Shown here piece after piece: positions 1-7,118 of a stretch of 8,778 nt of DNA. Within the stretch, counting starts at the first letter, position 1. Every line of letters begins with the position of its first letter. A program made the position numbers and the translations under genes. Source of the DNA: Campylobacter sp. (GTDB taxonomy: Bacteria; Campylobacterota; Campylobacteria; Campylobacterales; Campylobacteraceae); assembly GCA_017506845.1 (NCBI GenBank), contig JAFVMP010000229.1, forward strand, positions 1-8,778. Direction: 5' to 3'. Under the pieces are notes generated by a model. It was not told where the DNA came from, did not search any database, and saw only the letters and a list, made by a program, of their open reading frames with translations.

Positions 1-528
1 CCAAAATATCTAGATAATATAAAAATTGCAGCTAAGACTTTAAGTGGAATTTATAATGATTTAGCATTAAATTTAAAAAATAATCCAAATAGTATTAGTA
101 AATTTGATGTGCAAAAATTAATTGAGAGTCGCATTAAACTATTTGAGCTTTCTGCTAATGCTAAGGGGATTGAATTTGAGATTAACTCTATCTTTTTTGA
201 ATTAAATAGCGATATGCAAAAATTGGGTAAAATTATTGATAACCTTATATCAAATGCAATAAAATATAGTAGTAAAAATAGTAAAATTATTATAAATTTA
301 GATAAAAATAGCTTTGAAATCATCAACTTTGGTACAGTAATCTCAAAAGAAAATTTAGATAAAATCTATGATAAATTTAGCCGTTTTGATACGCAAAATG
401 GTGGTTTTGGGATTGGGCTTAGCTTAGTTAAGAGATATTGTGATGAGCTTGGTTTTTCTATTGTGTGTCAAAGCAAGGATAATCAAACTAAATTTACAAT
501 TACTCTAAGAGATTTTAATATTAAGTAA
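1..528 (+). CDS. Sensor histidine kinase, C-terminal part (5' end outside window)
   Basis: The reading frame is open from base 1 to a TAA at 526-528, so 175 residues of a longer protein are visible; the GTG at 109 is internal and not a real start. Residues 1-50 resemble the end of a dimerisation/phosphoacceptor helical region, but the phosphorylated His is outside the window. Residues 70-172 form a HATPase_c domain: an N-box (KIIDNLISNAIKYS, about 77-90, with Asn86), an F-box (KIYDKFSRFD, 121-130) and a clear glycine-rich G2 box (GGFGIGL, 134-140). The usual DxGxG G1 box is degenerate and reads NFGTVI (109-114). The family autophosphorylates on His with ATP and passes the phosphate to a response regulator. 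The input domain and partner regulator are not visible, so signal and targets are unknown. It is convergent with the lactate operon, and nothing shows that it regulates that operon. Confidence 0.9.
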   Translation, partial: PKYLDNIKIAAKTLSGIYNDLALNLKNNPNSISKFDVQKLIESRIKLFELSANAKGIEFEINSIFFELNSDMQKLGKIIDNLISNAIKYSSKNSKIIINLDKNSFEIINFGTVISKENLDKIYDKFSRFDTQNGGFGIGLSLVKRYCDELGFSIVCQSKDNQTKFTITLRDFNIK

Positions 529-556
529 TATCTGCATGGATATTCATGCAGATATT
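527..556. terminator. Hairpin between convergent genes, probable bidirectional terminator
   Basis: The arms AATATCTGCATG (527-538) and CATGCAGATATT (545-556) are perfect reverse complements, giving a 12-bp stem with a 6-nt loop. It overlaps the last two bases of the kinase stop codon and ends 5 nt before the lutC stop codon. The position between two convergent genes fits a shared terminator. The flanks are A/T-rich on both sides but neither has a long clean T run, so termination strength is uncertain. Confidence 0.7.
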
Positions 557-561
557 TATTA

Positions 562-1221
562 TTAGTACAATATTAAGTGTGCTTTTTGTGAGCCGTGAAC
601 ACCAAAAACAGTAATAAGCTCAATATCAGCAGTTCTTGAAGGTCCAGCAATAAATAATATATTGCTTGGAAGTTTTCCATTTTGATCAGCTTTTAGAGCA
701 TTTAATGCACTTGCTAAAGAGTTTTTTACTCTATCTTTTTTTAGTAAAACTATACAAAGATTTGGTGCTAGGCTTAGCATTCTAGGTTGGGCTTGACTAG
801 ATTTTAGCAAAGCTACGCCATGAGAGCTTACGCCATATTCGGCATGAACGATAGAAAACTCACTATGGAATACATCAGCTCTAAGCTCCTCTATAGGTTT
901 ATCAAAGCATATTTTAGAGCTTGCATTGATTTTATCTAAATTTAAATTTAACCCACTTCCATAGATCATTTTGCTATATCCATAGCTAGCTACAATTTCA
1001 TTTATAGTTTCTTCTAATTTTGATGGATCGCACTCATGAACGACATATTTATTATCACTCATCTTTTGCTTCATCTCTTCAAGCGGGTTATTAGTAGTTT
1101 GAACATGCTCTACTGGATCTATGCTATTGCTAGATTCAAATCCGGCAATTTTATAGCTATCTTTTAATCGAGATAGAATCATCTCTTTTGATTTAGTTGA
1201 AATTTCATCTATTCTATTCAT
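562..1221 (-). CDS. lutC: Lactate utilization protein LutC (LldG), LUD domain
   Basis: This 219-residue protein is the last gene of the lactate operon and is close to the family's usual 215-240 residues. It is a LUD-domain protein with no visible Cys clusters. The C-terminal family signature is clear: GPSRTADIE at about 193-201, followed by GVHG at 207-210 and the end KAHLILY. The central segment HAEYGVSSHGVALL (126-139) sits where many LUD proteins have an AETG-like motif. In characterised systems LutC works with LutA and LutB in cytoplasmic, membrane-associated NAD-independent oxidation of L-lactate to pyruvate. I chose the ATG at 1219-1221, which overlaps the lutB stop by 8 nt and has GGAAGG 8 nt upstream. 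A longer frame would start with TTG at 1243-1245, without that support. Co-transcription with lutB is almost certain. Confidence 0.93.
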   Translation of the reverse strand: MNRIDEISTKSKEMILSRLKDSYKIAGFESSNSIDPVEHVQTTNNPLEEMKQKMSDNKYVVHECDPSKLEETINEIVASYGYSKMIYGSGLNLNLDKINASSKICFDKPIEELRADVFHSEFSIVHAEYGVSSHGVALLKSSQAQPRMLSLAPNLCIVLLKKDRVKNSLASALNALKADQNGKLPSNILFIAGPSRTADIELITVFGVHGSQKAHLILY

Positions 1222-2647
1222 AGCGGACACCTTCCATATTTTCAAGCTCTTTGTATAGATCTTTTTTGATCTGTGGTAGCTCTTTGTATTTACTCCAGTT
1301 TTTTATTACTGGAATAGAGTTTTGGAATTTATGTAAAGCTTTGTTAAATAGATGAGCTTTGCTAAGGCTAAATCTCCATAAAGCTCCATTTGTAGCAACA
1401 TTTGCAAATTGCTTCATAGCAAAAGCTTCGCCTCTATTTTTATGGCCGTTTTGTGTGCTAAGTGGTGGATTTTTACCTTGACCAACTTTATTGGCTCTTA
1501 GTTTGCGGATTAGATCAGCTAGCGGGATTCTAACAGGACATACTTCACTACATCTGCCGCATAATGAGCAAAATGTAAGTATATCGCCAGTTGCTTCCAT
1601 ACCAAATATATTTGGACTTATAACCTCACCAATAGGCCCTGGATATATAGTTTGATAACTATGACCGCCAATCTTATCATATACTGGACAGAAGTTCATA
1701 CACGCCCCACATCTGATACATCTAAGCGCCTCATAGTAGTCATGATGTGCTAGCATATCGCTTCTATGATGATCAAATAGTATTAAATGCACCTCTTTTG
1801 GGCCATCTAGCTCTTCGTTGCGTGGAGCTGTTATTATGTTGTTATATGTAGCGATGAATTGACCTGTAGCAGATGGAGTAAGTAGATGCACCATAGTAGC
1901 AGCATCTTCAAAGCTCTCCATAACTTTTTCAATTCCACAAAGTGCAACATGAATTTGAGGAGCAGTAGTACACATTCTACCATTGCCCTCATTTTCAATT
2001 AGCCAAAATGCACCCTCTTTAGACATAGCAAAGTTAACTCCGCTAAGCCCCATCTCAAGACCTTCAAACTGATCTCTTAGATGTTTTCTAGCTATTTGAT
2101 TTAGCTTTTCTGGCTCATTTTCTAAATCAGCTCCTAACTTCTCTTGAAATATTTTGCCAATTTCATTTCGATTTTTGTGAATTGCTGGTACCACTATATG
2201 CACGGGAGCTTCATCATTTAGTTGGATTATTAGCTCGCCTAGGTCAGTTTCAATTGCATTAAGGCCTTTATTTGCTAGGTAGTGATTTAGCCCAATCTCT
2301 TCACTAGCCATAGATTTACCTTTTAATATCTTTTTGATATTATTTTGTCGCATTAGTTCGTATATGATTTCACAAGCATCAGTAGCTGAGCTTGCCCAAT
2401 GCACCTTAATGCCATTTGCTGTGGCATTTTTTTCAAATTCAATAAGCCTATCAGATAGACTCATAAGAGCGTTATTTTTAGCTTTTTTAGCTTTATCTCT
2501 TAATCCTTGCCAGTTTTTAAATTTAGCATTTATTACATTTAGACGATTTTTTTGTAGCGTATGCATAGCTACTGTTAAATTTTGTCTTAGTTGCGAGTCA
2601 CCAAGTTTAATTTTTACGATTTGGTCATGTGGCAATTTTTTACTCAT
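1214..2647 (-). CDS. lutB: Lactate utilization iron-sulfur protein LutB (LldF)
   Basis: This 477-residue protein has the normal LutB length and domain order. An N-terminal LUD domain (about 70-295) includes KGKSMASEEIGLN (109-121), TDLGELIIQL (134-143), MSKEGAFWLIENEGNGRM (208-225) and GPKEVHLILFD (282-292). Two CxxCxxCxxxCP motifs follow, with Cys 310/313/316/320 and Cys 360/363/366/370, predicted to bind two 4Fe-4S clusters. A C-terminal tail (about 400-477) matches the family's usual extension. In the known system LutB is the electron-transfer subunit of the LutABC L-lactate oxidising complex, moving electrons from lactate toward the quinone pool. The ATG at 2645-2647 overlaps the lutA TGA by 4 nt (ATGA), with AAGGAG 7 nt upstream, so start and coupling are well supported. 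All eight cluster Cys are present, so it looks functional. Confidence 0.97.
   Translation of the reverse strand: MSKKLPHDQIVKIKLGDSQLRQNLTVAMHTLQKNRLNVINAKFKNWQGLRDKAKKAKNNALMSLSDRLIEFEKNATANGIKVHWASSATDACEIIYELMRQNNIKKILKGKSMASEEIGLNHYLANKGLNAIETDLGELIIQLNDEAPVHIVVPAIHKNRNEIGKIFQEKLGADLENEPEKLNQIARKHLRDQFEGLEMGLSGVNFAMSKEGAFWLIENEGNGRMCTTAPQIHVALCGIEKVMESFEDAATMVHLLTPSATGQFIATYNNIITAPRNEELDGPKEVHLILFDHHRSDMLAHHDYYEALRCIRCGACMNFCPVYDKIGGHSYQTIYPGPIGEVISPNIFGMEATGDILTFCSLCGRCSEVCPVRIPLADLIRKLRANKVGQGKNPPLSTQNGHKNRGEAFAMKQFANVATNGALWRFSLSKAHLFNKALHKFQNSIPVIKNWSKYKELPQIKKDLYKELENMEGVRYE
1230..1235 (-). promoter_or_regulatory. Ribosome binding site of lutC, inside the lutB end
   Basis: GGAAGG on the minus strand lies 8 nt before the ATG at 1219-1221, within the last codons of lutB. 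It decides the lutC start in favour of this ATG over the upstream in-frame TTG at 1243-1245. The 8-nt gene overlap suggests translational coupling. Confidence 0.7.
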
Positions 2648-3381
2648 AGTGGCGCTCCTTCTAGGCGTTTAATTAGAAAATCATAAAGATGTAAGCATTT
2701 GATATCTACACCATTTCTTTTCATTGTGCCTGAGATATTTAATAAGCATCCACCATCGCCACTAATTAAGTAGCTAGCGCCAGTGTTTTTAATATCTTCA
2801 ATCTTAGCTAGTGCCATAGCATTTGATATATCGCTCTCTTTTACTGCAAATGTACCGCCAAAACCACAGCACTCCTCTTCATGCTCAAGCTCAAGTAGTT
2901 CAACATTTGCAAATTTGCGAATTAGATTTTTACTAGCTTCAACGCTTTTAGCAACTCTTAAAGCGTGGCAGTTTGAGTGCCATGCGACTTTGATTTTTTC
3001 ACCTTTATCTTCATAATTTACTTGTAAAATTTCATCTAGATATTGGCTTAAATCATAGACTCTAGCAGCAAATCTTTGAACTTTATCAAATTCAGGACTT
3101 CCTTCAAAGAGTTGTAAATAGTCATGACCCATCATACCAGCACATGAGCCGCTTGGAACAATGATTGGAATATCTTCATCAAATAGATTAATATTATGCA
3201 TAGCTACAGTTTTGCTCTCATTAAAATAGCCACTATTAAAAGATGGTTGAGAGCAACAGGTTTGATTTTTCTTAAAAATCACCTCTACGCCCTCACGGCG
3301 TAGAAGTTTAATAGCATTTAAAACGCTATCTTGCATAGCAGCACTGCCAAGGCAAGTAGCGAAAAAATATACTTTTCTCAT
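2644..3381 (-). CDS. lutA: Lactate utilization protein LutA (LldE), two CCG domains
   Basis: This 245-residue cytoplasmic protein has the two cysteine-rich (CCG) domains of the LutA/LldE and heterodisulfide-reductase-like family. Domain 1 uses Cys10 (TCLGSAAM), Cys42-Cys43 (TCCSQPSFNSGY) and Cys80 (PSGSCAG). Domain 2 uses Cys138 (HSNCHALR), Cys171-Cys172 (EECCGFGGTFAVKE) and Cys212 (GGCLLNISG). The first motif is CCSQ rather than the common CCGQ, a mild substitution that keeps both Cys. In the family these domains bind an iron-sulfur centre and take part, with LutB and LutC, in L-lactate oxidation to pyruvate. The ATG at 3379-3381 starts 5 nt after the lctP stop, with AAGGG about 9 nt upstream inside the lctP end. 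It is the second gene of the operon and appears intact. Confidence 0.96.
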   Translation of the reverse strand: MRKVYFFATCLGSAAMQDSVLNAIKLLRREGVEVIFKKNQTCCSQPSFNSGYFNESKTVAMHNINLFDEDIPIIVPSGSCAGMMGHDYLQLFEGSPEFDKVQRFAARVYDLSQYLDEILQVNYEDKGEKIKVAWHSNCHALRVAKSVEASKNLIRKFANVELLELEHEEECCGFGGTFAVKESDISNAMALAKIEDIKNTGASYLISGDGGCLLNISGTMKRNGVDIKCLHLYDFLIKRLEGAPL

Positions 3382-3386
3382 AGATA

Positions 3387-5033
3387 TTAGCCCTTAGTTA
3401 CGATATCTGGGATAATTCCTTGCATAAAGAATGCGATGATTAGCGTCCAAATACCAATTAAGATAATGAAAGCTACTGAGTATTTAAGTGTAAATTTAAA
3501 TAGCTCACTCTCACGACCTACTAGACCAACAGCTGCACACGCAATAGCGATACTTTGAGGGCTTATCATTTTACCTACAACACCACCAACTGAGTTAGCA
3601 GCTAAGAATAATGCCTCACCGATTCCAAGTTCTCTAGCTGTTACTTGTTGAAGTGGGCCAAATAGAAGGTTTGAGCTTGTATCAGAACCTGTTAAGAATA
3701 CACCAATCCAGCCAATTACTGGGCTAAAGAATGCAAATGCATCTCCTGTTTGAGCAAATGCTAGACCTAGAGTTGTACTCATAGCAGCATTTTTAGCGAT
3801 AAATGCAAATGATACAACAAGACCAATTGTAATACATGGAATTGCCATCTCTTTTAAAGTATCCCAGAAGCACTCAGCCGCATCGTTTGCTTTGATTTTT
3901 AAAAACCAAATTGATAAGAAAGCAGCAATTAAGATTGCAGTACCAGCTTGAAGACCTACAAAGCTGATATTTAAATTTAGACCAATTGTTTTTCCAGCTG
4001 CATCAACTATAGTTGTGCCTACATTGTTTGCTGCTAGAGTTACAACTGTATAATCAAATACTCCACCTTTTGCAAATAGAGCTTTAAACCATGGTTGTGT
4101 CCATAGAATAATACAAGCAATTAGCAAGATAAATGGTAACCAAGCTTTAAAGATTTCGCCATTGCTTAGTTGAGTGTTATTTGTAAAATCTGTTTGATCA
4201 TCTAGTCTAAATATATTAGATGGTTTCCAAATTTTAAGAAAAGCCGTAGTACAAATTAATGAAACAACTGCTGAAACAATATCTGGAAGCTCTGCACCTA
4301 AGTAGTTTGAGCTAATAAATTGAGTTGCTGTAAAGCTTATTGCAGCTACTAAAATTGCTGGGAATGTCTCTTTAACGCCTTTAAATCCATCCATTAAAAA
4401 TACTATAAAAAATGGAACTGTAAGGCTAAGTGGAACAAGCATACGACCAACCATTGCTGAAACTTCATACTGTTCAACACCAACAAGGTTTGCCATAGCA
4501 ATAATAGGAATACCAACAGCACCAAATGCAACTGGAGCAGTATTAGCGATCAAACAAAGACCAGCAGCATATAAAGGTTTAAGGCCAAGACCAACTAAAA
4601 GTGCAGCAGTAATAGCAACTGGACCACCAAAACCAATGGCTCCTTCTAAAAATGAACCAAAACAAAATCCAATTAAAATAACTTGAATTCTGTGGTCTGG
4701 AGTGATAGAGATAACGCTTTGTTTGATTACCTCAAATGAGCCAGATTTAACTGATAGTTTATATAAGAAGATTGCAGCAATAATGATCCAAGCAATTGGC
4801 CACATACCTTGCGCAAAGCCTTGTACAAAGCTAGCACCAATAAGTGAAAAAGGCATATCATAAACTAATAATGCCAAAGCTGAAGCTAAAACAACTGTAA
4901 AAAATGCAGCTACATAGCCTTTTAATTTAAATACCAGTAGTGAAACTAAAAAGCATAAAATCGGCAAAAATGCCACCAACGCACTAAGCCATATATTGCC
5001 CAGTGGATCATATATCTGTGTCCATTGTGTCAT
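3387..5033 (-). CDS. lctP: L-lactate permease LctP
   Basis: This 548-residue polytopic inner-membrane protein is nearly the length of E. coli LldP (551) and closely like it from the first residues (YDPLGNIWLSALVAFLPIL at 8-26). It belongs to the LctP family, proton-coupled importers of lactate and related 2-hydroxy acids. Many hydrophobic segments span the whole length (about 12-14 expected). Conserved stretches include GFCFGSFLEGAIGFGGPVAI (122-141), IANTAPVAFGAVGIPI (162-177), GVFLTGSDTSSNLLFGPLQ (444-462) and NSVGGVVGKMISPQSIAIA (480-498). The ATG at 5031-5033 has AGGAG 5 nt upstream. It is first in the operon with lutABC, so uptake and oxidation are co-expressed. A promoter and paired dyads lie in the 190-bp leader. 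No defect is visible. Confidence 0.97.
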   Translation of the reverse strand: MTQWTQIYDPLGNIWLSALVAFLPILCFLVSLLVFKLKGYVAAFFTVVLASALALLVYDMPFSLIGASFVQGFAQGMWPIAWIIIAAIFLYKLSVKSGSFEVIKQSVISITPDHRIQVILIGFCFGSFLEGAIGFGGPVAITAALLVGLGLKPLYAAGLCLIANTAPVAFGAVGIPIIAMANLVGVEQYEVSAMVGRMLVPLSLTVPFFIVFLMDGFKGVKETFPAILVAAISFTATQFISSNYLGAELPDIVSAVVSLICTTAFLKIWKPSNIFRLDDQTDFTNNTQLSNGEIFKAWLPFILLIACIILWTQPWFKALFAKGGVFDYTVVTLAANNVGTTIVDAAGKTIGLNLNISFVGLQAGTAILIAAFLSIWFLKIKANDAAECFWDTLKEMAIPCITIGLVVSFAFIAKNAAMSTTLGLAFAQTGDAFAFFSPVIGWIGVFLTGSDTSSNLLFGPLQQVTARELGIGEALFLAANSVGGVVGKMISPQSIAIACAAVGLVGRESELFKFTLKYSVAFIILIGIWTLIIAFFMQGIIPDIVTKG

Positions 5034-5071
5034 ACAGACTCCTATTTATTAAAATTTTGTAGATTTATTCT

Positions 5072-5086
5072 ATCGTAAATTATGAT
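5072..5086. promoter_or_regulatory. Candidate operator A, downstream of the lctP promoter
   Basis: The plus strand reads ATCGTAAATTATGAT, an imperfect dyad with half-sites ATCGTA and TATGAT around a 3-nt spacer. It would lie at about +9 to +23 relative to the inferred lctP start, a usual place for a repressor roadblock. Its half-sites and right flank (TATGATTAA) are repeated at 5141-5159. The binding protein is unknown; function is inferred from symmetry, repetition and position. Confidence 0.45.
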
Positions 5087-5100
5087 TAAATTTAGAATAA

Positions 5101-5128
5101 ATTATAAAAATTGGTTAAAAAATTGAAA
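5101..5128 (-). promoter_or_regulatory. Likely sigma-70 promoter of the lctP-lutABC operon
   Basis: The minus strand has a consensus -10 box TATAAT (5101-5106), preceded by T-rich DNA typical of Campylobacter promoters. A weak -35-like TTTCAA (5123-5128) lies at a 16-nt spacing. The inferred transcription start is near 5094, leaving a leader of about 60 nt before the lctP ATG. A weaker alternative -10, TATACA at 5135-5140, lies upstream. The start point is inferred. Confidence 0.6.
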
Positions 5129-5140
5129 GTAGTGTGTATA

Positions 5141-5156
5141 ATCGTAACAGTATGAT
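5141..5156. promoter_or_regulatory. Candidate operator B, upstream of the lctP promoter
   Basis: The plus strand reads ATCGTAACAGTATGAT, with the same half-sites ATCGTA and TATGAT as site A around a 4-nt spacer. It would lie at about -47 to -62 relative to the inferred lctP start, suitable for an activator or for a looping partner of site A, about 69 bp away centre to centre. Function is inferred. Confidence 0.45.
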
Positions 5157-5191
5157 TAATTTTATTTATAGATAGAGATATAAATTTAGGT

Positions 5192-5220
5192 AATTCTGCC
5201 CATTAAAATAGGGCAGAATT
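5192..5220 (-). terminator. Hairpin just after htpG, probable terminator
   Basis: The arms AATTCTGCCC (5192-5201) and GGGCAGAATT (5211-5220) pair perfectly over 10 bp around a 9-nt loop, starting 3 nt after the htpG stop codon. The GGGC core makes it stable for such AT-rich DNA. In the htpG direction the stem is followed by ACCTAAATTTATA rather than a T run, so intrinsic termination may be partial. Confidence 0.6.
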
Positions 5221-5223
5221 TAT

Positions 5224-7071
5224 TTATAGTGCCTTTGAGATAATTTTAGCAAGTTTAGAGCTAAATTCACTTGGATTTTCTATAGTCATACCTTCGCTAA
5301 TTTTTGCCATATTTAAAATCAAAATAGCTACATCATTTATCATTAGTTCATTATTTGCTAATTTTGTGATAATTTCATGATTTGGGTTTATCTCTAGGAT
5401 TGGTTTGATTTTTGGTGCTTCTTGTCCCATCTGTTTTAGTATAGTTTGCATAGCGTAATCTGGGTCATTTTTATCATAGATTAGGCATGAGACTGAATCG
5501 CTTAGGCGGTTTGAGATTTTTACATCTTTTACTTCATCTTTTAAAATTTCTTTAATTTTAACTATTAGAGCATTTGTCTCATCGCTACTTGAGTTTTGTG
5601 CGCTATCTATTTCGCTATCTATATCTGAGCTGTTAATGCTTTTAAATGCAGTAGAGTCAAATTCATTTACCATAGGCAAGACAATTGTATCGATCTCTTC
5701 ATCGCAGATTAGGACATTTATACCTTTTGCTTTAAACCCTTCTAGTAAAGGTGAATTTCTTAGCATACTCTCATTTTGACCGCTAATATAATAGATAGAT
5801 TTTTGATCTTCTTTCATAGTCTCTTTATACTCTTTTAGAGTAATTGGCTTATCATTTAGAGTAGATTTAAATAGACATAAATTTAAGATATTATCTTTAT
5901 TGGTGCTAAATCCATAAAGTCCTTCTTTAATCACATTGCCAAAAAGAGCATAAAATTTAGAGTATTTTTCTCTATCGTTATTAAGCATTTTTTCTAATTC
6001 GTTTAAGATTTTTTTGACACTTTGGTCTTTGACAGTAGCTAAAATCTTATTTTCTTGTAGAATTTCACGACTCACATTTAATGGGATATCCTCTACATCC
6101 ATAACCCCACGCACAAATCTAAGATATGGCGGTAGAAGCTCTTTAGCATCATCAGTGATAAATACACGCTTTACATATAGCTTTACTCCACTTTGATAAT
6201 CTACTCTAAATAGATCAAATGGCTGAGATGAAGGGATATAAAATAGGGTAGAGTACTCTATCTTTCCTTCTGCTTTTGTATGAATATGAAGAAGTGGATC
6301 GCTACTATCGTGGCTAATTTGTTTATAAAAGTCGTTGTAATCACTATCTTTTAATCCTGATTTACTCATTCTCCATAGTGCGCTAGCTTTATTTATTTGT
6401 GAGTTTTTGCTTTCATAGTGGCCATCTTTTTCATCGCTTTGTGGCGCTATCCATTCATCTTTATCCATAAATATCGGATATGGAATATGGTTTGAATATT
6501 TTGTGATGATATTCTCAACTCTAAAGCTATCACAAAACTCATCATCATTTAAATATAGCGTAATTTGTGTTCCATGACTTGATAGGCTAGATTTTGAAAT
6601 TTCATATCCATTTGTATCGCTACTCCACTTATACGCCTCATCGCTTAGGGCTTTACGGCTGATTACTTCTATTTTGCTTGCTACCATAAATGCTGAGTAG
6701 AATCCTACACCAAATTGGCCGATTAATGAGCTATCTTTTTTAGCATCACCACTCATAGAGTCTATAAAGCCTTTAGTTCCACTTCTTGCGATTGTGCCTA
6801 GATTATTGATTAGATCACTCTCATCCATACCTATACCATTATCACTAATTACTAAAGTTTTAGCCTCTTTATCTAGCTTAATATCTATTCTTGGACTATA
6901 CTGAAGTGATTTATACTCATCATTAGTTAGGCTTAGATAATTTAGCTTATCTAATGCATCGCTTGCATTTGAGATTAACTCTCTTAAAAATATCTCTTTA
7001 TTTGAATATAGCGAGTGAATCATTAAATTTAAAAGATCACTTACTTGGGTTTGAAATTGATGTTTTTGCAT
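5224..7071 (-). CDS. htpG: Molecular chaperone HtpG (bacterial Hsp90)
   Basis: This 615-residue cytosolic ATP-dependent chaperone has the full Hsp90 domain order and normal bacterial length. The N-terminal GHKL ATPase domain (about 1-210) has [20 protein letters not shown] (24-43) with the catalytic Glu30 and Mg-binding Asn35. It also has SDNGIGM (76-82) with Asp77, [10 protein letters not shown] (91-100) and the lid motif GQFGVGF (118-124). The middle domain (about 230-485) has [10 protein letters not shown] (330-339) with Arg335, the residue that contacts ATP gamma-phosphate in the family. An acidic, Ser-rich linker (about 478-499) leads to the C-terminal dimerisation domain (500-615). The ATG at 7069-7071 has AAGGAG 5 nt upstream and gives the standard family N-terminus. 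A likely promoter sits in the 47-bp gap before it. Every key residue is present. Confidence 0.98.
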   Translation of the reverse strand: MQKHQFQTQVSDLLNLMIHSLYSNKEIFLRELISNASDALDKLNYLSLTNDEYKSLQYSPRIDIKLDKEAKTLVISDNGIGMDESDLINNLGTIARSGTKGFIDSMSGDAKKDSSLIGQFGVGFYSAFMVASKIEVISRKALSDEAYKWSSDTNGYEISKSSLSSHGTQITLYLNDDEFCDSFRVENIITKYSNHIPYPIFMDKDEWIAPQSDEKDGHYESKNSQINKASALWRMSKSGLKDSDYNDFYKQISHDSSDPLLHIHTKAEGKIEYSTLFYIPSSQPFDLFRVDYQSGVKLYVKRVFITDDAKELLPPYLRFVRGVMDVEDIPLNVSREILQENKILATVKDQSVKKILNELEKMLNNDREKYSKFYALFGNVIKEGLYGFSTNKDNILNLCLFKSTLNDKPITLKEYKETMKEDQKSIYYISGQNESMLRNSPLLEGFKAKGINVLICDEEIDTIVLPMVNEFDSTAFKSINSSDIDSEIDSAQNSSSDETNALIVKIKEILKDEVKDVKISNRLSDSVSCLIYDKNDPDYAMQTILKQMGQEAPKIKPILEINPNHEIITKLANNELMINDVAILILNMAKISEGMTIENPSEFSSKLAKIISKAL

Positions 7072-7091
7072 ATTTTCTCCTTTGTCTTGAT

Positions 7092-7097
7092 ATTATA
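7092..7097 (-). promoter_or_regulatory. Likely -10 box of the htpG promoter
   Basis: A consensus TATAAT on the minus strand lies 20 nt before the htpG AAAATATG start region, within the 47-bp gap after the AsmA-like gene. The inferred start near 7085 gives a leader of only about 14 nt, just enough for the AAGGAG site (7077-7082). No good -35 box and no complete heat-shock operator are visible. The gap has no hairpin, so read-through from the upstream gene is also possible. Confidence 0.5.
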
Positions 7098-7118
7098 ACT
7101 AACTAAATTTAACCTAAA

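Noticed and set aside
51..326. Hydrophobic 91-residue reading frame on the minus strand opposite the histidine kinase
   Set aside because: It lies fully within the kinase gene in antisense, and its Leu/Ile-rich content is explained by the complement of AT-rich coding sequence. No ribosome site or family likeness.
1..528. The convergent histidine kinase as the regulator of the lactate operon
   Set aside because: Adjacency is convergent and separated by a terminator-like hairpin, its response regulator is not visible, and nothing in the sequence links it to lactate.
2334..2672. Plus-strand frame of 112 residues opposite the lutB start and lutA end
   Set aside because: Antisense shadow of well-supported lut genes; no recognisable domain. 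The same holds for plus-strand frames at 2783-3016, 6014-6196, 7606-7815, 7864-8046 and 8197-8478.
5135..5140. TATACA as an alternative -10 box for lctP
   Set aside because: It is a poorer match than TATAAT at 5101-5106 and would give a leader of about 95 nt; kept only as a minor alternative.
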